DNA from: Aeoliella sp052161615
GTDB lineage: Bacteria > Planctomycetota > Planctomycetia > Pirellulales > Lacipirellulaceae
Direction of reading: 5' to 3'
Assembly (NCBI RefSeq): GCF_052161615.1
Contig: NZ_CP197417.1
Coordinates: 5,270,001 to 5,334,000, forward strand
Length of the DNA: 64,000 bases
Part shown: positions 26,930-34,568 of the stretch, one piece after another
Numbering within the stretch: the first letter of the stretch is position 1
Layout: each line of letters starts with the position of its first letter
Program-made: the position numbers and the translations under genes
Notes under the pieces: generated by a model
What the model was told of the DNA's origin: nothing
What the model saw: the letters and a program-made list of their open reading frames with translations, nothing else
Database searches by the model: none

Positions 26930-26955
26930 CCCGGTGTTGCGTGCAGCGTTCAACT

Positions 26956-27060
26956 AAGAATTAGTCGCGGACCTTCACGGATTTGAACGGATTCTCGCGG
27001 ATAGCTCCAAGAAATCCGCGACCATCCTGCCACACCCGCGTTCATCCGCGACTGATTCTT
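26956..27060. repeat. CGCGGAT repeat (AAGAATTAGTCGCGG type), copy 1, palindromic
   Basis: Begins AAGAATTAGTCGCGG and ends CCGCGACTGATTCTT, so the whole 105 bp is an inverted repeat with internal CGCGGAT / ATCCGCG motifs. Its right end overlaps the TAA stop of the RND permease gene. Related copies are at 31896, 33250 and 51840. Confidence 0.75.
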
Positions 27061-30000
27061 AACTCGGAGCAGGGGCAGACCCTTCCTCCACTCCGTAGAA
27101 AATCGCATACACCACCGGCGTTACGATCAGCGACAGCACTGCCGCGAACGACAGGCCGAACATGATGCACACGGCCATCGCTCCGAAGAACGGGTCCTTC
27201 ACCAGCGGTATCATGCCGAGCACCGTGGTCAGCGCCACCATGCACACGGGCCGCATCTTCGCTACGCCGCCGTCGATGATCGCCTGATAGGGCGTCTTCC
27301 CTTTCGCCGACTCGCTGCGAATTTTGCTCAGCACGACGATCTGGTTCTTGATCTGCTCGCCACCCAGCGCCAGCACGCCCAGAAGCGCCATGAACCCAAA
27401 CGGCTGGCCGGTGAGCAAAAGCCCCGTCGTCACGCCAATGATCGCCAGCGGCATGATCAACCAGATGAGCGTCGTGGTCCGCAGCGAATTGAACAAGCAC
27501 ACCACGATGAACACCATCAACGCCAGCACCGCCGGCAGCGGTTTCACGAGCCCCGCCCGCGCCCTGCTCGAGTCCTCGTGCTCGCCACCCCACTCCATCG
27601 TGTAACCCTCGGGAAGCTCAATCGCTTCGATCCCGTCGCGAACTCGCGCGAACAACTCACTCGGCAGCCCCACCCGCGGATCGGCGTGCACGGTCACCGT
27701 CGCCGCGCGATTTCGCCGGGCGATCACGGGATTTTCCCACACCACTTCCGATCCCGAAGTGACCTGGCTCAGCGGAATCATCCGCCCCGCCACCGGGCTC
27801 CAAATCATCAAACTGTTCAGCCTCCCCACGTCCGCACGCTCGTCGAGTGGCGGGCGGGCAATGATCGGCAGCAGTCGCGACTCTTGCGGGAACATCCCCG
27901 TCTCGGCGTAGCCCGGCTCGCGATAGATACCTACCGGCCGCCCTTCAAAACTACCCTGCAGAGCCTGCGAAACTTCAACGCGCGAGATTCCATTCCGCCG
28001 AGCTTGAAACTCCAAAAGCTCGGGCCGAATCGCTTTAACCTGCTCGCGCCAGTCGTCCCGCACGCCGAGCGCGTTGCCATCGTTCTCCAGAACCAGCTTC
28101 GCCTCGTCGGCGAGTCGCCTCAGCGTTGCTAGGTCCGGCCCGCGGAATCGCGCTTGAATACGCCCACCGGCCCCTGGACCCAAAAGAAACCGCTTGGCAA
28201 TCGCGTTGGCACCGGGGTGCTCTTCGTCCAAGTACTTCTGAACCAAAGGCACCAACGTGTCGATCTCGCGCCAGTCGTCCACGTCTACCAGGAACTGCAC
28301 GAAGGCCGGATTCTCCATCTCGGGTGAATACACCAGCAGGAATCGCAGCCCGCCGCCGCCGATGAACGACGTGACGTGCGTCACGTGCTTCTGCTCCTGG
28401 ATGTACTTCTGCACTTCGGAAGCAAACGCCTCGGTTTCACGAATGTGCGTCGCCGCGGGCAGGTAAACGTCGACCATGAATTGCGGCCGCGTCGCCGGCG
28501 GGAAGAAACTCTGCTTCACCGCCCCGAACCCATAAATCGCCGCCACGAACGCCACCACCGCCATCACGACCACGGCCCAGCGAAAACGGAGCGCCGTCAC
28601 CAGCAGCCGGCGATAAACGCGAAACGGCAAGCTGCTGTACTCCTCTTTTCGCTCACTCGCTTCCCCCGCCGCGGGCTTGAACATCAAGTAACTCAACAGC
28701 GGCGTCACCGTCACCGACGAAATCCAGCTCAGCGTCAGCGCAATCAGGATCACCCAGAACAGCGAGTTGCAGTACTCGCCCGTCGCGTCGTCCGACAACC
28801 CGATGGCCGCGAACGCAATCACGCCAATCGCCGTCGCCCCGAACAGCGGCCACTGATTCTCGGCCACCGTTTCGCGGACCACTTGCAGCTTGTCCTTGCC
28901 CGACTCGATGCCGACTTTGATCCCCTCGATCACGATGATCGCATTATCGGTCAGCATGCAGAGCGCGATGATCAGGGCCCCGAGCGAAATCCGCTCCATC
29001 AGCAGATCGCCCTTCATGTACATCACGAAGAACGTCGCCATGATCGTCAGGAACAGCACCACACCGATGATAAAACCCGTTCGCATGCCCATCGCCAGCG
29101 ACAACACGACCAGCACGATCGAAACGGCTTTGATCAAGTTGAAAATAAAATCGCTGGTCGCCGCCGACACTGCCTCGGGCTGGAAGTTGATCTCGCCAAT
29201 CTCCATGCCGATTGGCTGGAACTGCTCGAGCTCCGCCAGCTTCTTGCGAATCCCCTCCCCCATCGTCACCACGTTGCCGCCGCCGACCGTCGAGATGCCA
29301 AGCCCCACTGCCGGCGCACCATCGTAGCGCAATAGTCGGCGTGGCGGGTCGAGTTCGCTCCGTTCGAGGCTCGCCACGTCGCGCAGGAACATTTGCCGCC
29401 CCGACGCGTCGCTGCCAATCACTAGGTCGAGCATCTCCTCGGCCGATTCAAACCCACCTGTCGGATCGAGCGGTAAATGCTGCGAGCCGACTTGAATCCG
29501 CCCGCCGTCCGCCGCGATGTTTCGCTCGCGAAGTTTCGCGTAGATCTGCTCTTCGTTGATGCCGAGCTGCGCGAGTCGCTCTCGCGAGATTTCGAGATAC
29601 ACCACTTCCTGCTGCGCCGCGAACAGCTCGATGCTCTTCACCCCCGGCACTTGCAACAGCTGCCGACGCAGGAACTCGGCATAGCGACGCACCTCGGGCT
29701 GCGTGTAACCATCGCCGGTGATGGCGAAGAAAATGCCAAACACGTCGCCGAAATCGTCGACCACCATCGTCTGCCCGCGTGCCGACGGCGGCAGCTGCGG
29801 CTGCACATCCGCAATCTTTCGGCGGAGCTCGTCCCACACCTGCGGGATGGCGTCCTTGTGATACTGGTCTTTGATGATCGCCGACACCACCGAACGCCCA
29901 CGCATCGACTCCGACGTCACTCGGTCGAGCTGTCCAAGCTGCTGCACCGCCGCTTCGATCGGATTGGTGACTTCCTGCGCCACTTCCTCGGCACTCGCGC

Positions 30001-30157
30001 CGGGATAGGGCGTGATGATCAGCGCTTCTTTGATCGTGAACTCGGGATCTTCGAGGCGTCCCATCTGCTGGTACGCCACGATGCCACCCGCGAGCAGTAG
30101 CGCCATCGCGGCGAAGACCACCCGATTGTAATGGACCGAAAGGATGCCGGGGTTCAT
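27059..30157 (-). CDS. RND family efflux permease
   Basis: 1032 residues, normal RND length, with the twelve-helix, two-large-periplasmic-loop layout. N-terminus MNPGILSVHYNRVVFAAMAL then RLEDPEFTIKEALIITPYPG and ASAEEVAQEV, the classic porter-domain start. AIIVIEGIKVGIE lies in the helix 4 region. The second half carries PAVLALMVFIVVCLFNSLRT and GVLALGGEQIKNQIVVLSK. The inner-membrane proton antiporter works with the adaptor encoded just upstream: the two genes overlap by 4 bp (ATGA at 30154-30157), so they are translationally coupled. No outer-membrane TolC-like gene is nearby. Substrate cannot be read. Confidence 0.92.
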   Translation of the reverse strand: MNPGILSVHYNRVVFAAMALLLAGGIVAYQQMGRLEDPEFTIKEALIITPYPGASAEEVAQEVTNPIEAAVQQLGQLDRVTSESMRGRSVVSAIIKDQYHKDAIPQVWDELRRKIADVQPQLPPSARGQTMVVDDFGDVFGIFFAITGDGYTQPEVRRYAEFLRRQLLQVPGVKSIELFAAQQEVVYLEISRERLAQLGINEEQIYAKLRERNIAADGGRIQVGSQHLPLDPTGGFESAEEMLDLVIGSDASGRQMFLRDVASLERSELDPPRRLLRYDGAPAVGLGISTVGGGNVVTMGEGIRKKLAELEQFQPIGMEIGEINFQPEAVSAATSDFIFNLIKAVSIVLVVLSLAMGMRTGFIIGVVLFLTIMATFFVMYMKGDLLMERISLGALIIALCMLTDNAIIVIEGIKVGIESGKDKLQVVRETVAENQWPLFGATAIGVIAFAAIGLSDDATGEYCNSLFWVILIALTLSWISSVTVTPLLSYLMFKPAAGEASERKEEYSSLPFRVYRRLLVTALRFRWAVVVMAVVAFVAAIYGFGAVKQSFFPPATRPQFMVDVYLPAATHIRETEAFASEVQKYIQEQKHVTHVTSFIGGGGLRFLLVYSPEMENPAFVQFLVDVDDWREIDTLVPLVQKYLDEEHPGANAIAKRFLLGPGAGGRIQARFRGPDLATLRRLADEAKLVLENDGNALGVRDDWREQVKAIRPELLEFQARRNGISRVEVSQALQGSFEGRPVGIYREPGYAETGMFPQESRLLPIIARPPLDERADVGRLNSLMIWSPVAGRMIPLSQVTSGSEVVWENPVIARRNRAATVTVHADPRVGLPSELFARVRDGIEAIELPEGYTMEWGGEHEDSSRARAGLVKPLPAVLALMVFIVVCLFNSLRTTTLIWLIMPLAIIGVTTGLLLTGQPFGFMALLGVLALGGEQIKNQIVVLSKIRSESAKGKTPYQAIIDGGVAKMRPVCMVALTTVLGMIPLVKDPFFGAMAVCIMFGLSFAAVLSLIVTPVVYAIFYGVEEGSAPAPS

Positions 30158-31449
30158 AGCCGAACCCCTCCGAGGGCGTCGCCCAGATCGCGAACCTTGG
30201 TTCCCTCGCGAAGCCCGTTGGCTCCGGCCACCGCAATCCGAACGCCTGGCTCCAAGCCTTCGACAATTTCAATCTGCCCACCCGATGGCTCGCCCAGCTT
30301 CACCACTTGTCGCCGCGTGGTCGAGTTGTTGTCGATCGTCCACACCGCCGCTTCGCCATCGGCACTACTCACCACCGCGGCCACCGGCACCATGATTCGC
30401 TCGCCGAGCACCTTCGCCCGGCGGAAGTTCATCGTCACCCGCGCCGTCATGCCAGGGAGCGCGCGAACTCCGTCTGGAACTTGCATCGCTGCCCGGACGC
30501 GAAATGTCTGCGTCGTCGGATCGGCCACCTGCGCCATCTCGCGAATCACCACCGGAAACTGTACGCCCGGCGCACTACTTAGCTCGGCCAGCGTTTCCAC
30601 GACATCCGACGAACTCAAGTCCGCCGCCATCACGACTTCCGGAACGTCGATCACGATCTCAATCTCTTCGACATCCTGAAACCGCACGACCGGCTCCTTG
30701 GCCCGCACGTTTTGCCCTTCTTCGACAAACCGCTGAGCAATCACGCCGTCGTAAGGAGCGGTGAGCGTCGCGTCGGAGAGCTGAATGTTCGCCTCAACGA
30801 CTTGTGCCTCGAGCCCACGAACCGAAGCCTCTTGAGCCAGGATGTCTTCCTCGCGGCCAACGGTCCCCTTCTCCAGCAGCTGCTTCGCCGCCTCGTACTC
30901 TTCCTGCGCCACTTCGTACTGCGTGCGTACCGAGTCGTATTCCAGTTCCGATACGGCCCGGCGTGCCACCAGAGGCTCGGTCCGCTGCAAATTCGCGCGA
31001 GCATTGGCGAGCCGCGACTGAGCCTGCCGCACCAGCGACTCCCGGCGAAGCTGCTCCTCACGCCGCTCCCCCGCCCGCAAGGCAACGAGCGTCACCCGCG
31101 CTTGATCGAGTTGCGACTGCAACGAGTCGAGCCGCGTTTGGAACTCATCGGTGCGAAGCTGAGCAATCAAATCCCCCTTCGCCACCCGCTGCCCTTCCTT
31201 GATAGGTAGACTCGCCAGGAGCCCCGACACCTGAAACGCCAGCTCAACCCGCCGCGACGCCTCGACGGTCCCCGAGAAGATCCGCGCCTGCGTCTCACTC
31301 CCCGGCACCACCACCAACGTCTTCACCGGCCGCACCACCTCGGTGCGAGCAGCCGGCGGCTCGTCGCACCCCGCGATCACGCACACCGCTAGCATCGCAC
31401 TAGGCCAAACACCCAAAGCGCGGAGGCCGCACCGCCATCCAACGTCCAT
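30154..31449 (-). CDS. RND periplasmic adaptor (HlyD/AcrA-type) lipoprotein
   Basis: 431 residues from the ATG at 31447-31449 with GAGG 6 bp upstream. A lipobox (VCVIAGC) anchors it as a lipoprotein. Domains in order: half-lipoyl (RRVELAFQVSGLLASLPIKE), a long coiled-coil hairpin (about 110-210; LARANLQRTEPLVARRA), the second half-lipoyl (LTAPYDGVIAQRFVEEGQNV), beta-barrel and membrane-proximal domain (QIEIVEGLEPGVRIAVAG). It bridges the permease to an outer-membrane channel. Its stop overlaps the permease start. Confidence 0.92.
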   Translation of the reverse strand: MDVGWRCGLRALGVWPSAMLAVCVIAGCDEPPAARTEVVRPVKTLVVVPGSETQARIFSGTVEASRRVELAFQVSGLLASLPIKEGQRVAKGDLIAQLRTDEFQTRLDSLQSQLDQARVTLVALRAGERREEQLRRESLVRQAQSRLANARANLQRTEPLVARRAVSELEYDSVRTQYEVAQEEYEAAKQLLEKGTVGREEDILAQEASVRGLEAQVVEANIQLSDATLTAPYDGVIAQRFVEEGQNVRAKEPVVRFQDVEEIEIVIDVPEVVMAADLSSSDVVETLAELSSAPGVQFPVVIREMAQVADPTTQTFRVRAAMQVPDGVRALPGMTARVTMNFRRAKVLGERIMVPVAAVVSSADGEAAVWTIDNNSTTRRQVVKLGEPSGGQIEIVEGLEPGVRIAVAGANGLREGTKVRDLGDALGGVRL

Positions 31450-31520
31450 AGCATCCTCTTCCCGTTGCAAGAACCCAAACCGCACCCCCACATGCAGCGG
31501 GGATTATAGGCCACAACCCC

Positions 31521-31688
31521 GTAGGGTGGGTAGTTCTGCTGGCGAAGGGAAATGTGCCATCGCGAAAGCACAATCCGCCAGCAGATTTACCCACCGCGTT
31601 GCGTAGCGGTCAAAGGTGGGTGAACCTGTCGGCGTCGGAGTCCTAAGCGGCGTAACGTGCGATCTGCCGACAGAACCTCCCACCCTAC
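31521..31688. repeat. Double-hairpin GTAGGGTGGGT repeat, copy 2
   Basis: 168 bp bounded by GTAGGGTGGGT and ACCTCCCACCCTAC. First hairpin GGGTAGTTCTGCTGGCG / CGCCAGCAGATTTACCC; second GGTGGGTGAACCTGTCGGC / GCCGACAGAACCTCCC. Very similar to copy 3 (33062-33229), same length and orientation. Confidence 0.85.
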
Positions 31689-31718
31689 GCCACTGGGAAT
31701 GTCCCCAACCCTCTTGTC

Positions 31719-31811
31719 CCCTCTCCCCCAATTCGTTCGCGCGCACAACACACCACTCGCGATTCCCCGCGCCGCGAACGACTTGGGGGAGAGGGCTAGG
31801 GTGAGGGGGCC
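31719..31811 (+). repeat. Long palindromic element C (GGGGGAGAGGG family)
   Basis: Arm CCCTCTCCCCCAATTCGTTC with GCG (31719-31741) pairs with 31773-31795 over 23 bp with one mismatch. The tail CTAGGGTGAGGGGGCC follows. The inner stem AATTCGTTCGCG is unlike that of elements A and B. No DUF559 gene is adjacent. Confidence 0.85.
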
Positions 31812-31895
31812 AGCCCTACGAGAACACTCTTGGGTGCCTGGGGACGAGTTCCACGAGCCCCCAGTTCTCGACAACGGTGGAGCTGCGTGTGTCGG

Positions 31896-31951
31896 GCTAA
31901 GGAATAGAACGCGGATGACGCGGATCGGGCAGGATGTTCGCGGATAAGAAG
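31896..31951. repeat. CGCGGAT repeat, copy 2
   Basis: GCTAAGGAATAGAACGCGGA then GACGCGGATCGGGCAGGAT, TTCGCGGATAAGAAG. The same order of motifs appears inverted at 51840-51892 and 33250-33306. Confidence 0.7.
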
Positions 31952-31975
31952 TAGTCGGTAAGATCCTCCACCCCC

Positions 31976-32004
31976 GTGTGAGCCGGGGCGTCCTCGCCCC
32001 CGGA
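31976..32004 (+). repeat. TGAGCCGGG hairpin repeat, copy 6
   Basis: GTGTGAGCCGGGGCGTCCTC then GCCCCCGGA. Pairing halves CCGGGGCG and CGCCCCCGG, a variant in which both arms changed relative to copy 4 (TCG/CGA to GCG/CGC). Confidence 0.75.
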
Positions 32005-32076
32005 AATGTGGGCCTGCTAGACGCCTCGCTACCAATTCGACTGTCACCAATCCAAGGTCGAGGACGGACAAGCTAA

Positions 32077-32541
32077 CTATCCAAATCCCAACATCTGTTT
32101 TCGCAATTGGCGGACATCGAACCCTCCGCACCCGAATACCTCAGCTTGCCATCCTTCCATGGCCAATCGCCCGCCATGCTTGAAAAAATCGAGAAGCACC
32201 GGATAAGGATCTTCCAAACGATGCTGCGAAATCAGGTGAGGCGTCGAGTCCGTTAGTGCTTGCCAAAGGAGAAATCCTTCGCAAGCCCTGTGTTCAGCAG
32301 TCGAGGTGGCGAAATTACTGCGAAGCAGTACTGCCATGTCCGGCGAGCCGATGTCGGGTGCCAGCGCTTGGGCGATGTTAATGGGTGGAAAGAAGTCGAG
32401 CATTCTCAACTTCTCCGCCCAACTCGTCTCAATCTCAAAGTATTTCTTGGCGAGTGCGAGACAGACTTGGGCATCCCGGAGCCCATCGTAAGGCCGGAGC
32501 GAAAGGAGAAGGTCAATTGGCTTACCCATCGAGCCCACCAT
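32077..32541 (-). CDS. Orphan hypothetical protein, first of a pair in the repeat island
   Basis: 154 residues from the ATG at 32539-32541 (AAGGA 4 bp upstream). Soluble, no known motif: MVGSMGKPIDLLLSLRPYDG, then ALAKKYFEIETSWAEKLRML, FFKHGGRLAMEGWQAEVFG. Codon use is less GC-rich at third positions than in the flanking pump and transglutaminase genes. It lies 53 bp downstream of another orphan on the same strand, both between two direct copies of a 168-bp repeat. Function unknown. Confidence 0.6.
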   Translation of the reverse strand: MVGSMGKPIDLLLSLRPYDGLRDAQVCLALAKKYFEIETSWAEKLRMLDFFPPINIAQALAPDIGSPDMAVLLRSNFATSTAEHRACEGFLLWQALTDSTPHLISQHRLEDPYPVLLDFFKHGGRLAMEGWQAEVFGCGGFDVRQLRKQMLGFG

Positions 32542-32594
32542 TATGTCCTTAGTTGTTCGGGTGGCTGGGGACGAGCCCGGCGAGCCTCCAGTTC

Positions 32595-33002
32595 TCAAGT
32601 CAAGAAAACGCTCACTATATCAGCCGATGTCGCAGCTTTGTCTACTCTTTTGACGAGTTCTTCATAGCCGGAAGCTTGATACATACCAGGGTACAGAGAG
32701 AGAAACTCAATCGCGCGGCTACGCATGGAGTCGAGGTCATATTCCGCAAGCTTCTCAGCGTCTTGGATTTCGACTTCGACCATACCGCCAAACAATTTGG
32801 CGATGATCGGTACCTTCACAAGGCGAGCCGACCGTACTACTACGCAGACGCCGTTAGAGTCAACGATTTCCAGGTCGTTATACCAGCCCAATGCGTATTC
32901 GTGCTTCATAACGCGAAGCAACGACTCGTAGAGAGAATAGGGCCTCACTCCAACGGGAGTGAATGCAAGCACCGGAAATGTCAAAGTTGCGACCGGATTC
33001 AT
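32595..33002 (-). CDS. Orphan hypothetical protein, second of a pair in the repeat island
   Basis: 135 residues from the ATG at 33000-33002 (MNPVATLTFPVLAFTPVGV). A longer in-frame reading passes through the repeat at 33062 and is rejected. The composition suggests a small alpha/beta domain: YSLYESLLRVMKHEYALGWY, NDLEIVDSNGVCVVVRSARL, IAKLFGGMVEVEIQD. Not recognised. It has atypical, A/T-richer codons and sits in a repeat island, so acquisition by transfer is plausible. Size and pairing resemble immunity-type genes, without proof. Confidence 0.6.
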   Translation of the reverse strand: MNPVATLTFPVLAFTPVGVRPYSLYESLLRVMKHEYALGWYNDLEIVDSNGVCVVVRSARLVKVPIIAKLFGGMVEVEIQDAEKLAEYDLDSMRSRAIEFLSLYPGMYQASGYEELVKRVDKAATSADIVSVFLT

Positions 33003-33061
33003 GTAACCTGATTCAAACGCGCAGAAGATCGGAACACCATATTTTATCTTTGTCGTAGTCC

Positions 33062-33229
33062 GTAGGGTGGGCAGTTCTGCTGGCGAAGTAACCCAAGCCA
33101 TCGTGAAAGCCCCATCCGCCAGCAGGTTTACCCACCGCGTTCGGCAACGGTCAAAGGTGGGTGAACCTGTCGGCATCGGAGTTCAAGGTGACGCAAACCG
33201 CGATCTGCCGACAGAACCTCCCACCCTAC
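33062..33229. repeat. Double-hairpin GTAGGGTGGGT repeat, copy 3
   Basis: 168 bp, same orientation and length as copy 2, most bases identical. Hairpins GCAGTTCTGCTGGCG / CGCCAGCAGGTTTACC and GGTGGGTGAACCTGTCGGC / GCCGACAGAACCTCCC. Confidence 0.85.
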
Positions 33230-33249
33230 GATCTATCCGCATTGGCCAC

Positions 33250-33306
33250 TTCCATCCTCATCCGCGAACATCCTGCCCAATCCGCGCAAATCCGCGACTA
33301 ATTCTT
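33250..33306. repeat. CGCGGAT repeat, copy 3
   Basis: CATCCGCGAACATCCTGCCC then AATCCGCGCAAATCCGCG, ending ACTAATTCTT: the inverse of the order seen at 26956 and 31896. With the preceding double hairpin it fills the 33003-33340 gap; no gene is present there. Confidence 0.7.
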
Positions 33307-33340
33307 CTCCACCCATCGCAAGCTGGAAGCTTACGCCACA

Positions 33341-34192
33341 CTACACCCCCACCACCTGCACCGACACCTCCATCCGATCAAACGCATCGGACGCCCCCTC
33401 CCAAGTCCCCGAGAGCGGCGACGCTTGGTCCTGTTCGCGGGCGACGGCGACCGAGACGTGCTCTTGGCCGACCTGCTTGTTGTTCGTGGGGTCGTAGCCT
33501 CGCCAGCCGGCGCCGGGCAGGTAGATCTCGGTCCACGCGTGCGTCGCCCCGTGCTGGCCCTCGGCCATCTGGATGTAGCCCGTCACAAACCGCGCGGCAA
33601 ACCCCCAGTGCCGCGCCGCCTCCATCATGAAAACCGCGTAGTCGCGGCACGAGCCGGTACCGAGCGCGAGCGTGGTGCACGGAAGCTGCACGCCGTACTC
33701 GGGTCGATAGCGATACTCGAACGCCTCGAAGATCCGCGTGTTGAGCCGGTCGAGCAGGTCCGAAGTGTTTGCCATCTGCCCTGGTTGATAGAGGTCGAGC
33801 AGCCACCGCTTCACCGCCGGCCCGTCATGCGGATAGCTCGGCAGGCGATAGGGAATGATCTCCACCTGCTCGTTCGATGCGTACGAGAAGGGATACGCGG
33901 CCGCCAGCGGATCGAGCAGCGACTCGACCGGGCTGTCGTCGTACAGCGCGACGGTGATATCGCTGTGCAGCCGAAACTTGTCCGTCGGCTCCGCGAACTT
34001 CATCACGGCGATCGAGTTGCCATAAATGTCACGCAGCCAACTGAGGTTCGGCGTCGGCTCGATCTCAAGATGCGCCCGCTCGATGTGCAAGTCGTGCCCC
34101 TCTCGCGGTCGAAACAGCGCGCGGTGCGTCCCCAGCTTCACGGGCGAGTGGTAGTGGTATTCGGTCGTATGCAGGATGTTGAGCAGTTTCAT
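33341..34192 (-). CDS. Transglutaminase-like protein (bacterial transglutaminase N-domain plus core)
   Basis: 283 residues from the ATG at 34190-34192. The N-terminal beta domain (LHTTEYHYHSPVKLGTHRAL, then FRPREGHDLHIERAHLEIEP) is followed by a transglutaminase/protease core with the Cys-His-Asp triad: GTGSCRDYAVFMMEAARHWG, HAWTEIYLPGAGWRGYDPTN. This architecture is a widespread soluble bacterial protein of uncertain substrate, sometimes linked to peptide or amide hydrolysis. Typical length 280-300. Longer readings extend through non-coding sequence. It stands alone, next to the parS-like site. Confidence 0.9.
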   Translation of the reverse strand: MKLLNILHTTEYHYHSPVKLGTHRALFRPREGHDLHIERAHLEIEPTPNLSWLRDIYGNSIAVMKFAEPTDKFRLHSDITVALYDDSPVESLLDPLAAAYPFSYASNEQVEIIPYRLPSYPHDGPAVKRWLLDLYQPGQMANTSDLLDRLNTRIFEAFEYRYRPEYGVQLPCTTLALGTGSCRDYAVFMMEAARHWGFAARFVTGYIQMAEGQHGATHAWTEIYLPGAGWRGYDPTNNKQVGQEHVSVAVAREQDQASPLSGTWEGASDAFDRMEVSVQVVGV

Positions 34193-34316
34193 AGCCCAGC
34201 ATTCTAACACCGGCGGCCGGTCCCCAAATCCCAGGCAAAAACAAATTCGCCTTTCGCCAAAAAAGTGACTTGAAAGTACCCGCGCATCTGCTCCAATCAG
34301 GGCCCGGGAACGTCTG

Positions 34317-34352
34317 TACCTACTCACCTACTCACCTACTCACCTACTCACC
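34317..34352. repeat. 8-bp tandem repeat (CTACTCAC)4
   Basis: Four head-to-tail units of CTACTCAC with partial units at both ends, 54 bp from the parS-like palindrome. Too short and uninterrupted for CRISPR. Confidence 0.85.
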
Positions 34353-34405
34353 GCGACCATCGGCACCAATCCTCCGATTAGTGTACGCAATAATACCATT
34401 TGCTT

Positions 34406-34429
34406 AAAATGTTTCACGTGAAACATTTT
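34406..34429. other. parS-like centromere site (ParB binding)
   Basis: The core TGTTTCACGTGAAACA (34410-34425) is a perfect 16-bp palindrome that fits the conserved bacterial parS consensus TGTTnCACGTGAAACA. Four A on one side and four T on the other extend the symmetry to 24 bp. ParB binds parS and spreads to form the partition complex with ParA and SMC. parS sites cluster near oriC in most bacteria, so this window may lie in the origin half of the chromosome. No parA, parB, dnaA or gidB is in the window. Confidence 0.85.
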
Positions 34430-34568
34430 CGCTAAAGCGGAGCCGCCGACTTGCCGAGCGTCGCCGACGTTCGACAACCCGCTCGCGATGGATTAGCTTT
34501 ACGCCAGCGGACTCGGCGATCTGGTTTTGCAGGGTCCTGCGATCCCGCACCGATCGTGAATTACCGCC

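Larger units (their letters stand above)
31450..32076. other. Repeat island upstream of the adaptor gene, no gene
   Basis: 627 bp packed with four different repeat families in succession: GTAGGGTGGGT double hairpin (31521-31688), GGGGGAGAGGG palindrome (31719-31811), CGCGGAT repeat (31896-31951) and TGAGCCGGG hairpin (31976-32004). In addition TGGGGACGAGTTCCACGAGC then CCCCAGTTCTC (31834-31871) recurs in diverged form at 32569-32598, on the far side of the next gene. Confidence 0.7.
34193..34568. other. Intergenic region carrying a tandem repeat and a parS-like site
   Basis: 376 bp of non-coding, partly AT-rich DNA between the transglutaminase-like gene and glutaminase. It contains the 8-bp tandem repeat at 34317-34352 and the palindrome at 34406-34429. 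No gene or RNA was recognised. Confidence 0.7.

Noticed and set aside
34317..34352. CRISPR-like short repeats
   Set aside because: The 8-bp units are head to tail without spacers, and no cas gene is present.
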